NCBI GenBank assembly: GCA_943332855.1
Contig: CALQRA010000024.1
Location: forward strand, 1 to 34,433
DNA: 34,433 nucleotides
Direction: 5' to 3'
Origin: Candidatus Kuenenia stuttgartensis
GTDB taxonomy: Bacteria; Planctomycetota; Planctomycetia; Pirellulales; UBA1268
Below, piece by piece: positions 25,483-32,692 of the stretch (position 1 is the stretch's first letter; every line of letters starts with the position of its first letter). The translations under genes and the position numbers were made by a program. Under the pieces are notes generated by a model. It had not been told where the DNA came from and did not search any database. It saw nothing but the letters and a program-made list of their open reading frames with translations.

Positions 25483-25525
25483 GGGGCCTGCCCGAGTCGA
25501 GCGTAGCGAACTGAGGGCAGGCCCC
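25483..25525. repeat. REP-like hairpin inside the left end of the IS relic
   Basis: GGGGCCTGCCC (25483-25493) and GGGCAGGCCCC (25515-25525) are perfect inverted repeats of 11 bp around a 21-base loop, GAGTCGAGCGTAGCGAACTGA. The strong GC stem with a structured loop is typical of REP/terminator-like elements and would block transcription passing into or out of the element in either direction. Confidence 0.6.
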
Positions 25526-25603
25526 ATCCGGGCCGCGACTTGAAGAGGTGGGCCATCGAGGGTTTCTTGGAAGTGCTTACTCCCCAAGAAAGGAATACCT
25601 GCG

Positions 25604-26147
25604 ATGACCCACCAAAACGAACGTTCAGCGATGCGTAGCCTCGTGGAGCTTGCGATCGAGCATGGCACTGAAGCCATGGCCGCTGCTTTCACCACCCTCA
25701 TGAACCGAGACACGTTGATCGAGCGGGAGCAGGTGCTGAAAGCCGAGTCTCGTAGCGGGCCGATCGTCAAGGGTACGCAAACGGATTCAAGCCCAAGACG
25801 ACGAACACCCGCGTCGGGCAGCTCGAATTGCGGGTCCCACAGACCCGCGGCTACCGCGACGAGAACGGTCGGCCGTTCTATCCCAAGGCTCTCGACCGGG
25901 GCGTTCGTAGTGAGAGGGCGATGATCCTTGCCATGGCCGAAATGCATGTGCAGGGCGTCAGCACCGGCGGCGGCTCCGCACCACCAACAGCCTCGAGCGG
26001 CTCAACAGGGAGATCAAACGACGCACCCGCGTCGCAACACTCTTCCCAAATGAGGCCTCTCTCCTCCGGCTCGCCTCCGCGGTCCTCTCCGAAATCAGTG
26101 ACGACTGGGAAACTGAACGTGCCTACCTGAACATGGAAGCCAGATGA
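25604..26147 (+). pseudogene. IS256-family (Mutator-type) transposase, frameshifted and internally deleted
   Basis: Three reading frames together give the two ends of a mutator-type transposase. The N-terminus, MTHQNERSAMRSLVELAIEH, runs to LIEREQVLKAES near 25750. The frame then shifts and continues GQLELRVPQTRGYRDENGRP and SERAMILAMAEMHVQGVST to about 25965. After an internal deletion a third frame gives the C-terminus, TTNSLERLNREIKRRTRVA, LFPNEASLLRLASAVL and WETERAYLNMEAR, before the stop at 26145-26147. The deleted part (roughly 200 or more residues) contains most of the catalytic DDE core, so the protein cannot be active. The sequence that remains is well conserved, which suggests a recent loss. 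Confidence 0.88.
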
Positions 26148-26161
26148 CCCACCTCTGAAAA

Positions 26162-26177
26162 CAGCGATTTACAGAAG
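26162..26177 (-). repeat. Right terminal inverted repeat of the IS256-family relic
   Basis: Read on the minus strand: CTTCTGTAAATCGCTG. It differs from the left end at two of 16 positions. A likely promoter for the next gene lies 36 bp beyond it. Confidence 0.7.
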
Positions 26178-26212
26178 AGGTGTTGCTTTGTCCCAGGTTT
26201 CTGACGATGCCC

Positions 26213-26243
26213 TTGAGGGCCCCTTTTCTCCGGCCGCTACAAT
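26213..26243 (+). promoter_or_regulatory. Likely promoter for the small membrane protein gene
   Basis: TTGAGG (26213-26218) and TACAAT (26238-26243) are 19 bp apart, slightly longer than the ideal 17. TACAAT matches five of six -10 positions. Transcription would begin about 30 bp before the ATG at 26282. Confidence 0.42.
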
Positions 26244-26281
26244 GATCTTTGGAGTGGGAAAGCCCGCAGGGAGCCGAGATC

Positions 26282-26833
26282 ATGATGCCATTCCACGATG
26301 CCTGGCCGTGGGCGATCGGCTGCGCCGTCGTCGCGGTCGTTTCCCTCCTCCTCTGGTCGCAGGCCGGGCAGCGGGCGTTCCTCGTGGCGATGGCCGCCGC
26401 GCTCGTCGGCGGCGTCGGCTGCCTGCTTGCCGACTGGCTCGTGGTCACCGATCGGGAGCAGATCGAGATCCTCTTTCCGAGGCTGGCACGCGCCGCCGAA
26501 ACGGGGGACACATCCACGATTCTCGCCGCCCTCGATCCGGCGCTGTCGCCGCTGCGATCCGAAGCGGAGCGGGCCCTGCGGGAGTTTCGCCCCGAGGAGG
26601 TGCGGATCACGCGCCTCGATGTCACGCTTCGGGGGCCGGCCGAGGCCCGCCTGGCCCGGGCCGAGATGCTCATCCACACCCGCGGCGACGCCCGCGGCGC
26701 TGGTGGTGCTAGCGGACCGCTCTCGGCGCTCATCGATCTCAAGGTCGATCTCCGCAAGCAGGAAGGCCAATTCCTGATCACCGATTTCGAGGCCGACGCG
26801 GCGCGGCCGATGGATCGGCGCCGGCCGGAGTGA
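26282..26833 (+). CDS. Small unknown membrane-anchored protein
   Basis: A 183-residue protein I cannot assign. Two hydrophobic segments at the N-terminus (about 9-25, GCAVVAVVSLLLW, and 33-54, FLVAMAAALVGGVGCLL) are followed by a soluble domain of about 125 residues. That domain reads REQIEILFPRLARAAETGDT, ILAALDPALSPLRSEAERA, then two beta-strand-like segments (EVRITRLDVTLRG and ALIDLKVDLRKQEGQFLITD). The alternation of helix and long strands with a small acidic pocket resembles NTF2-like/SnoaL folds, but no diagnostic motif is visible. The ATG at 26282 (a second ATG at 26285) has AGGGAG eight bases upstream. It converges with the next gene, leaving 35 bp. Function unknown. Confidence 0.78.
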   Translation: MMPFHDAWPWAIGCAVVAVVSLLLWSQAGQRAFLVAMAAALVGGVGCLLADWLVVTDREQIEILFPRLARAAETGDTSTILAALDPALSPLRSEAERALREFRPEEVRITRLDVTLRGPAEARLARAEMLIHTRGDARGAGGASGPLSALIDLKVDLRKQEGQFLITDFEADAARPMDRRRPE

Positions 26834-26868
26834 GGCTCGAGGCGGCCTAGGACCCATGCGGCTTCTCG

Positions 26869-29625
26869 TCAGGGCTTTGTCGGCTTCTTCGGGGGAAGAT
26901 TCCTCGGTTCGGCCGCCGGCTGCAATTGCCATTGGGCGTAGGGGGGAAGTTTTGGCGTCTCCTCGAGCACCCCGCCGATGAGGAGCCGATCGATCGAGTC
27001 GAGGTCGATCCGGCTGGGCCCGAGGATCGCGTGGGAGCCGATAAGAACGCTCCCCTCGATGCCGGTCGCCGCCATCCGCAGCCGCTCGCCGCTGCCGGCA
27101 ACCGCTTCGACCGGCAGCCCTGGCGCCGGGGGTGCCGCGAGCGGATGCCAGGCGTCGTCGAGGGATTCGGGGTGGAGCCAGATCACTCGCGCCACTTCCT
27201 GACGCGAGATCGAGAGCGGCTTGCCGCGCGGATCGGCATCGACCGCGATCCGCAGACTTTTCCCATCCATCGCCACGAGCCGGCCGCGCAGGTAATCCCC
27301 CTGCATCGAGCGGACAAGATGGGTCGGAGGGAGAAATCGCTGCGAGCGGGGGAGCGTCGTCAAGCTGCGGAACTTCTCCGGCGAAACCAGCACGCCCAGC
27401 TGCGGCGCGAGTTCCACGGCCTTGATCTCGCCCGGGGGAATCGTGACCGGATCGGCCCCCTTCCGCAGTAGCCGGACCCCCCCTTCGTCGATCGATTCGA
27501 CGAAACCGTTGACCGATTCCCCCGTCTCGAGGATCACGATCGATCGGAATCGATCAGATTCCGTCTCCCCTCCCCGCCTCGTCTCCCGTGCCAGGAGCCA
27601 CTCCTGGGCCGCGAGCACCTCGCGGAGCCGCTTCCGATCCCGTCCCCAGATCGGATGCAGGCCGCGTTCGAGGTTCAGATTGCGGCGGGTCCAGATTGTC
27701 CCCTCCGAGACTTGGAGCTGCACCTCGGTGCCGGCCCGCCCCTGGACGAGAGACATGACGTCCTCGATCGGCAATCCCTCGGTGGCGACAAACACGCCAT
27801 CCCCCCGGGGTGCAACGGCGCGGAGGTGAACCGGGGCAACGAGACCGATGGATTGGTGGACTGGTCCCCCCGGGATCACTTCTGTGATCGTCGCCTTGCC
27901 GTCGACCGTGCCGATGGTTACCCCGATCCAGCCGTTCTGGTCGTCATCGCTGTCGTTGGGTGACGATTCGTCGTAGCGGATCGTGGTTTGCGGAGCGCTC
28001 CCGTCGGCTGCCGGCGCGAAGGGGGCCGCAATCAGGCTCCCCCGTGGCAGCCAGCCGATCGCTCCCCAGCCGGCTGCGGCCCCATCGGCGGGGACGGGCA
28101 CCAGACAGCCGTCGTGCACCGCGTTTTCCAACTCGAGCCGGCCGACACGGCCGGGAAGGACAGGATCTTCGGCGGCCAACGCGATCGCCCCGATCCCGTC
28201 GAGGAATCCGATCGGCAGGCTCACCGGCGCTGCCATCGCCGCATACTTGATCGAGACGTTTCCCCCCGCGACGCCGACGAGTTCTCCAGTCAGGCTCGAG
28301 CCATAGCGATCGCTGACCCGCACGCGGCGGGGCGACGCGCTTTCTTCGCCGGCCGGCGGGGCAGCCGCCGCGGGGAAGAGGATCGCCGCCACCGTCCCGA
28401 GGATCACGTTTTGCGGTGCCGATCCAGCCGCTTCTCCAGGGACAACCACGAGGGACCGTCCGTCGTTCGACAGTCCCGTCACGTTCCCCGCGATCACTCG
28501 GCCGTCGTTGAGCTCCACCGCAGCCGGCCGATCCTCATCGGGCAGCGTTTCGCCTCCGTTCCACGGAGAGATCCGGAGCCTTTCGAGCACCACCGCTCCC
28601 GACAGGACATCTACCTGAAGACCCTCCCCGTGCCCCTCCACCTGCCCCGTCTGTTCGGGGAAGGCTCTCACCGGAGCGACCGGAAGAGGCTCGATCGACA
28701 GATCGCAGAGCGGAGCCTTCTCTCCAGGCCGCACGATAACGATCCGGCCCGCCTGCCGATCGATGAAAACGGAGAGCATCAGCCCCTTCTCAGGCAGGTC
28801 CCCACACGGCGCCAGATCGGCCACCCCTGTTCCATCCGGGCGGGCCTCGTCGCGGACGACGATCAGCCCTTCCGCAGTCAGCTCGATCCGGTAGCCCGCG
28901 CCGACGTCGCCGTTGACGTTCGACTTCGCGCGGAACTCGCCAAAGCCGAGGCGCACGCGCGGCGGCTCGTCCCAGGCAAGAGCAAGGTCGTATCGCATCC
29001 GATCCCCTTCGCCGCCATCGATGCGGAGCATGGCGCCTGAGGTCGTGCTGGCCAGCCCGCCGGCTCGCTTCCGCCAGTGGCTCGCGGCTGATGTCTGGCA
29101 GTGGTCGAGCCCGCCGTTCCAGACATACGTCGAGGGCGCCACGGCGGTGGAGATTCGCCGCACTCTCTCCCGCTCAAGCTCGATGCGCACCGGCGCCTCG
29201 GCCGGCCCGATCGAGATCACGACGTTGAAAGCGTCGATCGATTCGAGGCGTCCGACGACGAGATCACCGTCGGACAATTCGAACTTCCAATGGCCCGCCC
29301 CCCTGAGGATGGGCGCCCCCGGCTGCCGATCGAATGAGATCTTGCCGACCCGATCGAGCGGGAACTCGAAAGGCCCAGCGAAGTCGGGAGACTGCCAGCG
29401 GATCGTGGGGCTAGCCCCCTCGGCGGCAGGCGGAGACTCGACGAGCCGACCGGGAAGCGTGCCCCCCGGCAACGCGAGCACCGCGGTCGGCCCATCGGCG
29501 TCGGCTGCCCGAGCGAAACGGGCGCCTCCCGCCAGGAGCGCCACGGCGACAAGCGCCCCCCACACGATGCCTGAGCCTGTCGACGCCCGGCAACGCAATC
29601 GGCGGAAACAGAAGGAAAGGGGCAT
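26869..29625 (-). CDS. Large exported protein of repeated beta modules with a PDZ-like domain
   Basis: A 918-residue protein with a long N-terminal signal (1-40, ending ARFARA). I see about six or seven copies of a module of roughly 45 residues, each a run of beta strands with the pattern V-x-L-x-[D/N]-G-x-x-[V/I]-x-G-x-[V/L]. Examples are LSDGDLVVGRLESID (near 117), LNDGRVIAGNVTGLS, ILETGESVNGFVESIDE (near 700), SMQGDYLRGRLVAMDG (near 773) and a final copy near 845. These look like small Sm-like/barrel modules. Residues about 566-642 (WIGVTIGTVDGKATITEVIPG, then EGLPIEDVMSLVQGRAGTEV) resemble a PDZ domain. This is the last gene of the minus-strand cluster, 31 bp after the toroid gene. Location: periplasm or surface. 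Function unknown; a scaffold or binding role is inference. Confidence 0.75.
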   Translation of the reverse strand: MPLSFCFRRLRCRASTGSGIVWGALVAVALLAGGARFARAADADGPTAVLALPGGTLPGRLVESPPAAEGASPTIRWQSPDFAGPFEFPLDRVGKISFDRQPGAPILRGAGHWKFELSDGDLVVGRLESIDAFNVVISIGPAEAPVRIELERERVRRISTAVAPSTYVWNGGLDHCQTSAASHWRKRAGGLASTTSGAMLRIDGGEGDRMRYDLALAWDEPPRVRLGFGEFRAKSNVNGDVGAGYRIELTAEGLIVVRDEARPDGTGVADLAPCGDLPEKGLMLSVFIDRQAGRIVIVRPGEKAPLCDLSIEPLPVAPVRAFPEQTGQVEGHGEGLQVDVLSGAVVLERLRISPWNGGETLPDEDRPAAVELNDGRVIAGNVTGLSNDGRSLVVVPGEAAGSAPQNVILGTVAAILFPAAAAPPAGEESASPRRVRVSDRYGSSLTGELVGVAGGNVSIKYAAMAAPVSLPIGFLDGIGAIALAAEDPVLPGRVGRLELENAVHDGCLVPVPADGAAAGWGAIGWLPRGSLIAAPFAPAADGSAPQTTIRYDESSPNDSDDDQNGWIGVTIGTVDGKATITEVIPGGPVHQSIGLVAPVHLRAVAPRGDGVFVATEGLPIEDVMSLVQGRAGTEVQLQVSEGTIWTRRNLNLERGLHPIWGRDRKRLREVLAAQEWLLARETRRGGETESDRFRSIVILETGESVNGFVESIDEGGVRLLRKGADPVTIPPGEIKAVELAPQLGVLVSPEKFRSLTTLPRSQRFLPPTHLVRSMQGDYLRGRLVAMDGKSLRIAVDADPRGKPLSISRQEVARVIWLHPESLDDAWHPLAAPPAPGLPVEAVAGSGERLRMAATGIEGSVLIGSHAILGPSRIDLDSIDRLLIGGVLEETPKLPPYAQWQLQPAAEPRNLPPKKPTKP

Positions 29626-29656
29626 GGGAAGATTCCTGGCAGGAGCGGCCGGCTGC

Positions 29657-30760
29657 TCAACGCTCGTAGATGGGGAGAAACCGGAAATTGACGGCGAGGG
29701 CGAGAAGCGAGAGCGACGTGCCGGCAAACTCGCCACCATCCATGCCGTTGGCCCCCGCCACGAGCCCACCGTCGGGGCGACGCTGGGCCTTGAGCTCGCT
29801 GACGAGTTGGCTGTTCCATGCTTTCCAGGCATCGACGTCAGCCTGGAACAGCGCCTGGGCGCGGTAATAGCGGGTGTAGTTGGGATACCCGCCATCGTTC
29901 CGCCCCCCCTGACTGGACTGCTTGATCGCGTCGGCCGCTTTGGCAAATTGCGGCATTTCCTTGCGGCGCGCGATCGCCATCACGAGCGTGCCGATCGAGG
30001 TCGTCGCGTCGCTCCCTCCACCGGGGCTCGCATAGCCGATTCGGCCGTCGGGGCCAGTCATCGAGGCGAAGTAGTCGATCGCCCGGTCGATCGTCGCGTC
30101 GGGCACCTCGATCCCGGCGTTCCTCGCTCCGAGCAGCCCCATGAGGATCGCGCCACTGACGGAGGTGTCGTGGTCGGTGGCGTCGGGGGAATAGCGCCAC
30201 GCCCCGACAGGATTTTTCTTCGCCGACGTCACGGCAAGCTTGACGGCCAGTTCGAGCGATGCGCCCGTCGACAGTCCCTTGCCATTCCCCTCCTCCTCCG
30301 ACCAGAGTCGCCGATCGTCGACGGTGCCGTAGGCCTCGGCCATCGCCAGCATCGCGAAGCCGTGTTGGTACATGCTCGAATGTCCCATCCCGGCGTTCCC
30401 GCCATAAAACCCGGTGCTTTGATCCTGCGAGCGGATGATGCTGCGAAGGGCCCGGCGGATGTTCGTGGCATACGCGCCGTGGTTCGGATCCTCCCCCGAC
30501 GCCAGGAGGACCATCATCGCCATCCCGGTCACCCCGGGCCCCTCCTGGCTGTCTTTCCAGGTGCCGGAAGGATCCTGGGTGCGGGCAAGATACCGGCAGC
30601 CGGCGTCGTAGATCTCCCGGACATCGCGCGGCACCGGGTCGCCGCTGCGGATCGACGGAGCCTGCGCCAAGGCCGCGACCGGCGCGGCGACGACTGCCAC
30701 GGCCGCAAGCCGGACGGCGATCCTCAGCGCCCTGTTCAGCATCCCCATGGATCGATCCAT
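29657..30760 (-). CDS. Exported alpha/alpha-toroid (prenyltransferase/squalene-oxidase repeat) protein
   Basis: A 367-residue protein with a signal peptide (1-32, ending ALA-QA). It has several copies of the toroid repeat: CRYLARTQDPSGTWKDSQEG, LRSIIRSQDQSTGFYGGN, PVGAWRYSPDATDHDTSVSG, YFASMTGPDGRIGYASPGG and LKAQRRPDGGL, each a helix followed by a Gly/Trp/aromatic turn. The fold is that of terpene cyclases, protein prenyltransferases and alpha-2-macroglobulin thioester domains; no DxDD cyclase motif or zinc site is evident, so enzymatic activity is unproven. Export argues against an isoprenoid role and for protein or glycan binding. AGGAG lies seven bases before the ATG at 30760, and the stop of the upstream gene lies four bases before it. 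Confidence 0.85.
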   Translation of the reverse strand: MDRSMGMLNRALRIAVRLAAVAVVAAPVAALAQAPSIRSGDPVPRDVREIYDAGCRYLARTQDPSGTWKDSQEGPGVTGMAMMVLLASGEDPNHGAYATNIRRALRSIIRSQDQSTGFYGGNAGMGHSSMYQHGFAMLAMAEAYGTVDDRRLWSEEEGNGKGLSTGASLELAVKLAVTSAKKNPVGAWRYSPDATDHDTSVSGAILMGLLGARNAGIEVPDATIDRAIDYFASMTGPDGRIGYASPGGGSDATTSIGTLVMAIARRKEMPQFAKAADAIKQSSQGGRNDGGYPNYTRYYRAQALFQADVDAWKAWNSQLVSELKAQRRPDGGLVAGANGMDGGEFAGTSLSLLALAVNFRFLPIYER

Positions 30761-30764
30761 TCCC

Positions 30765-31664
30765 TCACTCCTCGGTCAGTTTCAGAGTGTCGATCTGGGG
30801 CTGCCACTGCTCCCCCTGCCTGACGATGTTGCCGACTCTCTTCCACTGGCGGGCGTCGAAGATCGCCTCGAGCCGGTCCTGATCGAGCCGCGACAGCGCA
30901 TACCAACACAGGAAAGGATTGTTGTCGCCGAACATTTCCCGGGCCCTCCCCATGTCGATCCGCGGTGGATCCTCCAGGAGCAACGCGACGATCGCCTCGT
31001 GCTGCCGGTCGGTCATTCCGACAGAGGACTCGAGCATCGCAAGCCCCCCGTCCATGTGCCGCCGCCATTGGGAGGCCCGGCGCGAGGTCGCTTCCGCCCT
31101 CCACGCGTCTCGCTGGCGGTCGTCAAGCAGACTTCCGACGATCCTGCCGGGGAGATGCCGCGCCCTGCCGGAGCGGGACGTGGCCCGCTGGATTTCGTTG
31201 AGCTCCCGATGGAACTGCTGCCACGTCTCCTGCCCCTCCCGCGTCTGGAAGTCGACGGTGCGCCCCGAATACCGACGCTGAAAAGCCTCAAAGAGCTGCA
31301 TCGCCGCGGCCGCTTCGAGGCGGGCGGCGAGGGTGAGCTTGTCGCGCTGGGCATCGCTCAAGGCACAGGCTTCGTCGAGGCTGTCGATCTCGAGCTCCAG
31401 ATGCGCCATCGCTTTGGTGCGCACAACCTCAATCCCGCGACCGCTCCCGTCCCCGAGCATCTGTTGCATCTGCTGATCAAGCGCGATGGTTTGGAACTGG
31501 TTTTGCTGCTGCTGGGCTTCCTTCTCTTCGCCGACCGTGTCATCGCTCCCCTGGAGCGGCCGACCGGCAAGGAGGGCTCCCAGGAGTGACACGACCACCA
31601 GCGCCATGCGCCACGCTCCAGCCTGCGAAATCGCGGTCGTCGAGGGCATCATTCGAACCACCAT
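30765..31664 (-). CDS. Exported helical protein with LTxxQ-like motifs (paralogue A)
   Basis: A 299-residue protein, mostly helical, with an N-terminal hydrophobic segment (20-33, MALVVVSLLGALLA) that is a signal or anchor. A Gln-rich stretch (50-70) comes next. Four motifs of the form [L/M]-x-D-x-[Q/D]-R-x-x recur: LSDAQRDKL (102-110), LDDRQRDAW (180-188), MTDRQHEAI (217-225) and LDQDRLEAI (260-268). They resemble the LTxxQ motif of CpxP/Spy-type envelope stress proteins. The related gene upstream has similar motifs. The ATG at 31664 has GGAG eight bases before it and lies inside the end of the upstream gene; a coupled start at 31652 (ATGA) is the alternative. Function unknown; by motif, a periplasmic stress-sensing or chaperone role is possible. 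Confidence 0.75.
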   Translation of the reverse strand: MVVRMMPSTTAISQAGAWRMALVVVSLLGALLAGRPLQGSDDTVGEEKEAQQQQNQFQTIALDQQMQQMLGDGSGRGIEVVRTKAMAHLELEIDSLDEACALSDAQRDKLTLAARLEAAAAMQLFEAFQRRYSGRTVDFQTREGQETWQQFHRELNEIQRATSRSGRARHLPGRIVGSLLDDRQRDAWRAEATSRRASQWRRHMDGGLAMLESSVGMTDRQHEAIVALLLEDPPRIDMGRAREMFGDNNPFLCWYALSRLDQDRLEAIFDARQWKRVGNIVRQGEQWQPQIDTLKLTEE

Positions 31665-32692
31665 GGATCCCGCTCCGCCTGCTGGGCGAGGTTTGCGCGT
31701 CTGAAAAACTTCGACTGCAACCTTCCCTGCCGATTCGAACCGAAGATCTCCCGGCTCTGCTCTCCGTCGCCCAGCTTCGATTGCTGCGCCGGGGTGAGAT
31801 GGGGAAGCACGCGCTCGTACGGCAGCCCGGGATAGATCTTGCGGCCGTTGATCTCCATCTGGTGATCGAGGGCCATCGCCAGCCCTTCGTTCCACTTCTC
31901 ACCGATCGCGGCCTCGATCGCCTCCCGCTGCTTGGCGGAGAGGAACAACTCGTCGTCCAAGATGCCGACGAGGCGGCGTACGGTCGCCGCCCGACTGCGC
32001 TTCTCCCGTCTCGAGAGCTGATCGCGAAAATCGGCTCCATGCTCCTCTCCGATCTGCTCGACGAGGCTCGCGGCCACGGCGTCGCTGACGAGTTGACAGG
32101 GATCGATCAGCTTCTTTCTGGCTTCAGCTTTCTCTGCCCCTTCGGCCCTCCTCGCAGGCTCCTCGGGGATCGGCAGCCCGAACGCCCTGCCGACGGCACC
32201 GAAGAATCCGCCGGCCACACCTTGAGGAGGGGCGGGCACCACGTGTGGGGTGTTCATCGCCTCACTGAAGGCGAGTGCCCCCTTCTTCACGGCCTCCTCG
32301 CCAGCCGCGACGATCGCCCGCCTTGCCTCGACGGGGAGGTCGCCATGGAGCGTGCGCAGGAGTTCGAGGTCGTCTTGGAGCAGCCGCATGAGCATCGGCT
32401 CGTACTGCGCGGCCATCTGCTCGATCTGCTGCCTGGCCGCCGCCTCAGGCGTCAGGGCCGCTTCCTCGGCCGCCGGCACTGCCGGAGTGTGATCCTCGGG
32501 CGCGGCAGGCGCTGTGGTGTCGGCCGCAGCAGCCTCGGCCGGGGCCACGTCGACCTCGATGGCCACCTGCCCCTCCGCTCGGCCGCTCCCAACAGTGATC
32601 GCGGCGATCAAGCCCAGGCAGCGCAGCGATGCGCCTGGCCGATGGGCCGCGTCGTCCCTGCGATTTCCGCTCCCCCGTGAAAGGACTCTCAT
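31649..32692 (-). CDS. Exported helical protein with LTxxQ-like motifs (paralogue B)
   Basis: A 347-residue protein. An N-terminal basic region followed by a hydrophobic segment (CLGLIAAITVGSG, 25-37) is a likely signal, then an Ala/Pro/Glu linker (45-80). The rest is charged helix, with LSAKQREAIEAAIGEKWNEG (251-270) and LTPAQQSKL (299-307), motifs of the same type as in the downstream paralogue. Alignment by eye of the region around RRLVGILDDELFLSAKQREAI with GLAMLESSVGMTDRQHEAI in that protein suggests common ancestry. The start at 32692 overlaps the stop of the upstream gene (ATGA) and its own end overlaps the paralogue start, so three genes are chained. Function unknown; envelope location likely. 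Confidence 0.75.
   Translation of the reverse strand: MRVLSRGSGNRRDDAAHRPGASLRCLGLIAAITVGSGRAEGQVAIEVDVAPAEAAAADTTAPAAPEDHTPAVPAAEEAALTPEAAARQQIEQMAAQYEPMLMRLLQDDLELLRTLHGDLPVEARRAIVAAGEEAVKKGALAFSEAMNTPHVVPAPPQGVAGGFFGAVGRAFGLPIPEEPARRAEGAEKAEARKKLIDPCQLVSDAVAASLVEQIGEEHGADFRDQLSRREKRSRAATVRRLVGILDDELFLSAKQREAIEAAIGEKWNEGLAMALDHQMEINGRKIYPGLPYERVLPHLTPAQQSKLGDGEQSREIFGSNRQGRLQSKFFRRANLAQQAERDPWWFE

Larger units (their letters stand above)
25464..26177. mobile_element. Decayed IS256-family insertion sequence
   Basis: A 714-bp relic bounded by inverted terminal repeats. The left end CTTCTGTAAATCACCG (25464-25479) matches the reverse complement of the right end, CTTCTGTAAATCGCTG, at 14 of 16 positions. 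It carries a broken transposase gene. Intact IS256-family elements are about 1.2-1.5 kb, so roughly half is missing. I found no matching 8-9-bp target duplication next to the ends: the flanks read CAACATTC on the left and AGGTGTTG on the right. Confidence 0.8.

Noticed and set aside
25452..26186. Target-site duplication around the IS256 relic
   Set aside because: The 8-9 bases outside the two terminal repeats do not match, so no duplication can be claimed.
28913..30823. 636-codon plus-strand frame across two minus-strand genes
   Set aside because: It spans a gene boundary of the other strand and has no motif or ribosome binding site; the minus-strand genes have signal peptides and repeats.
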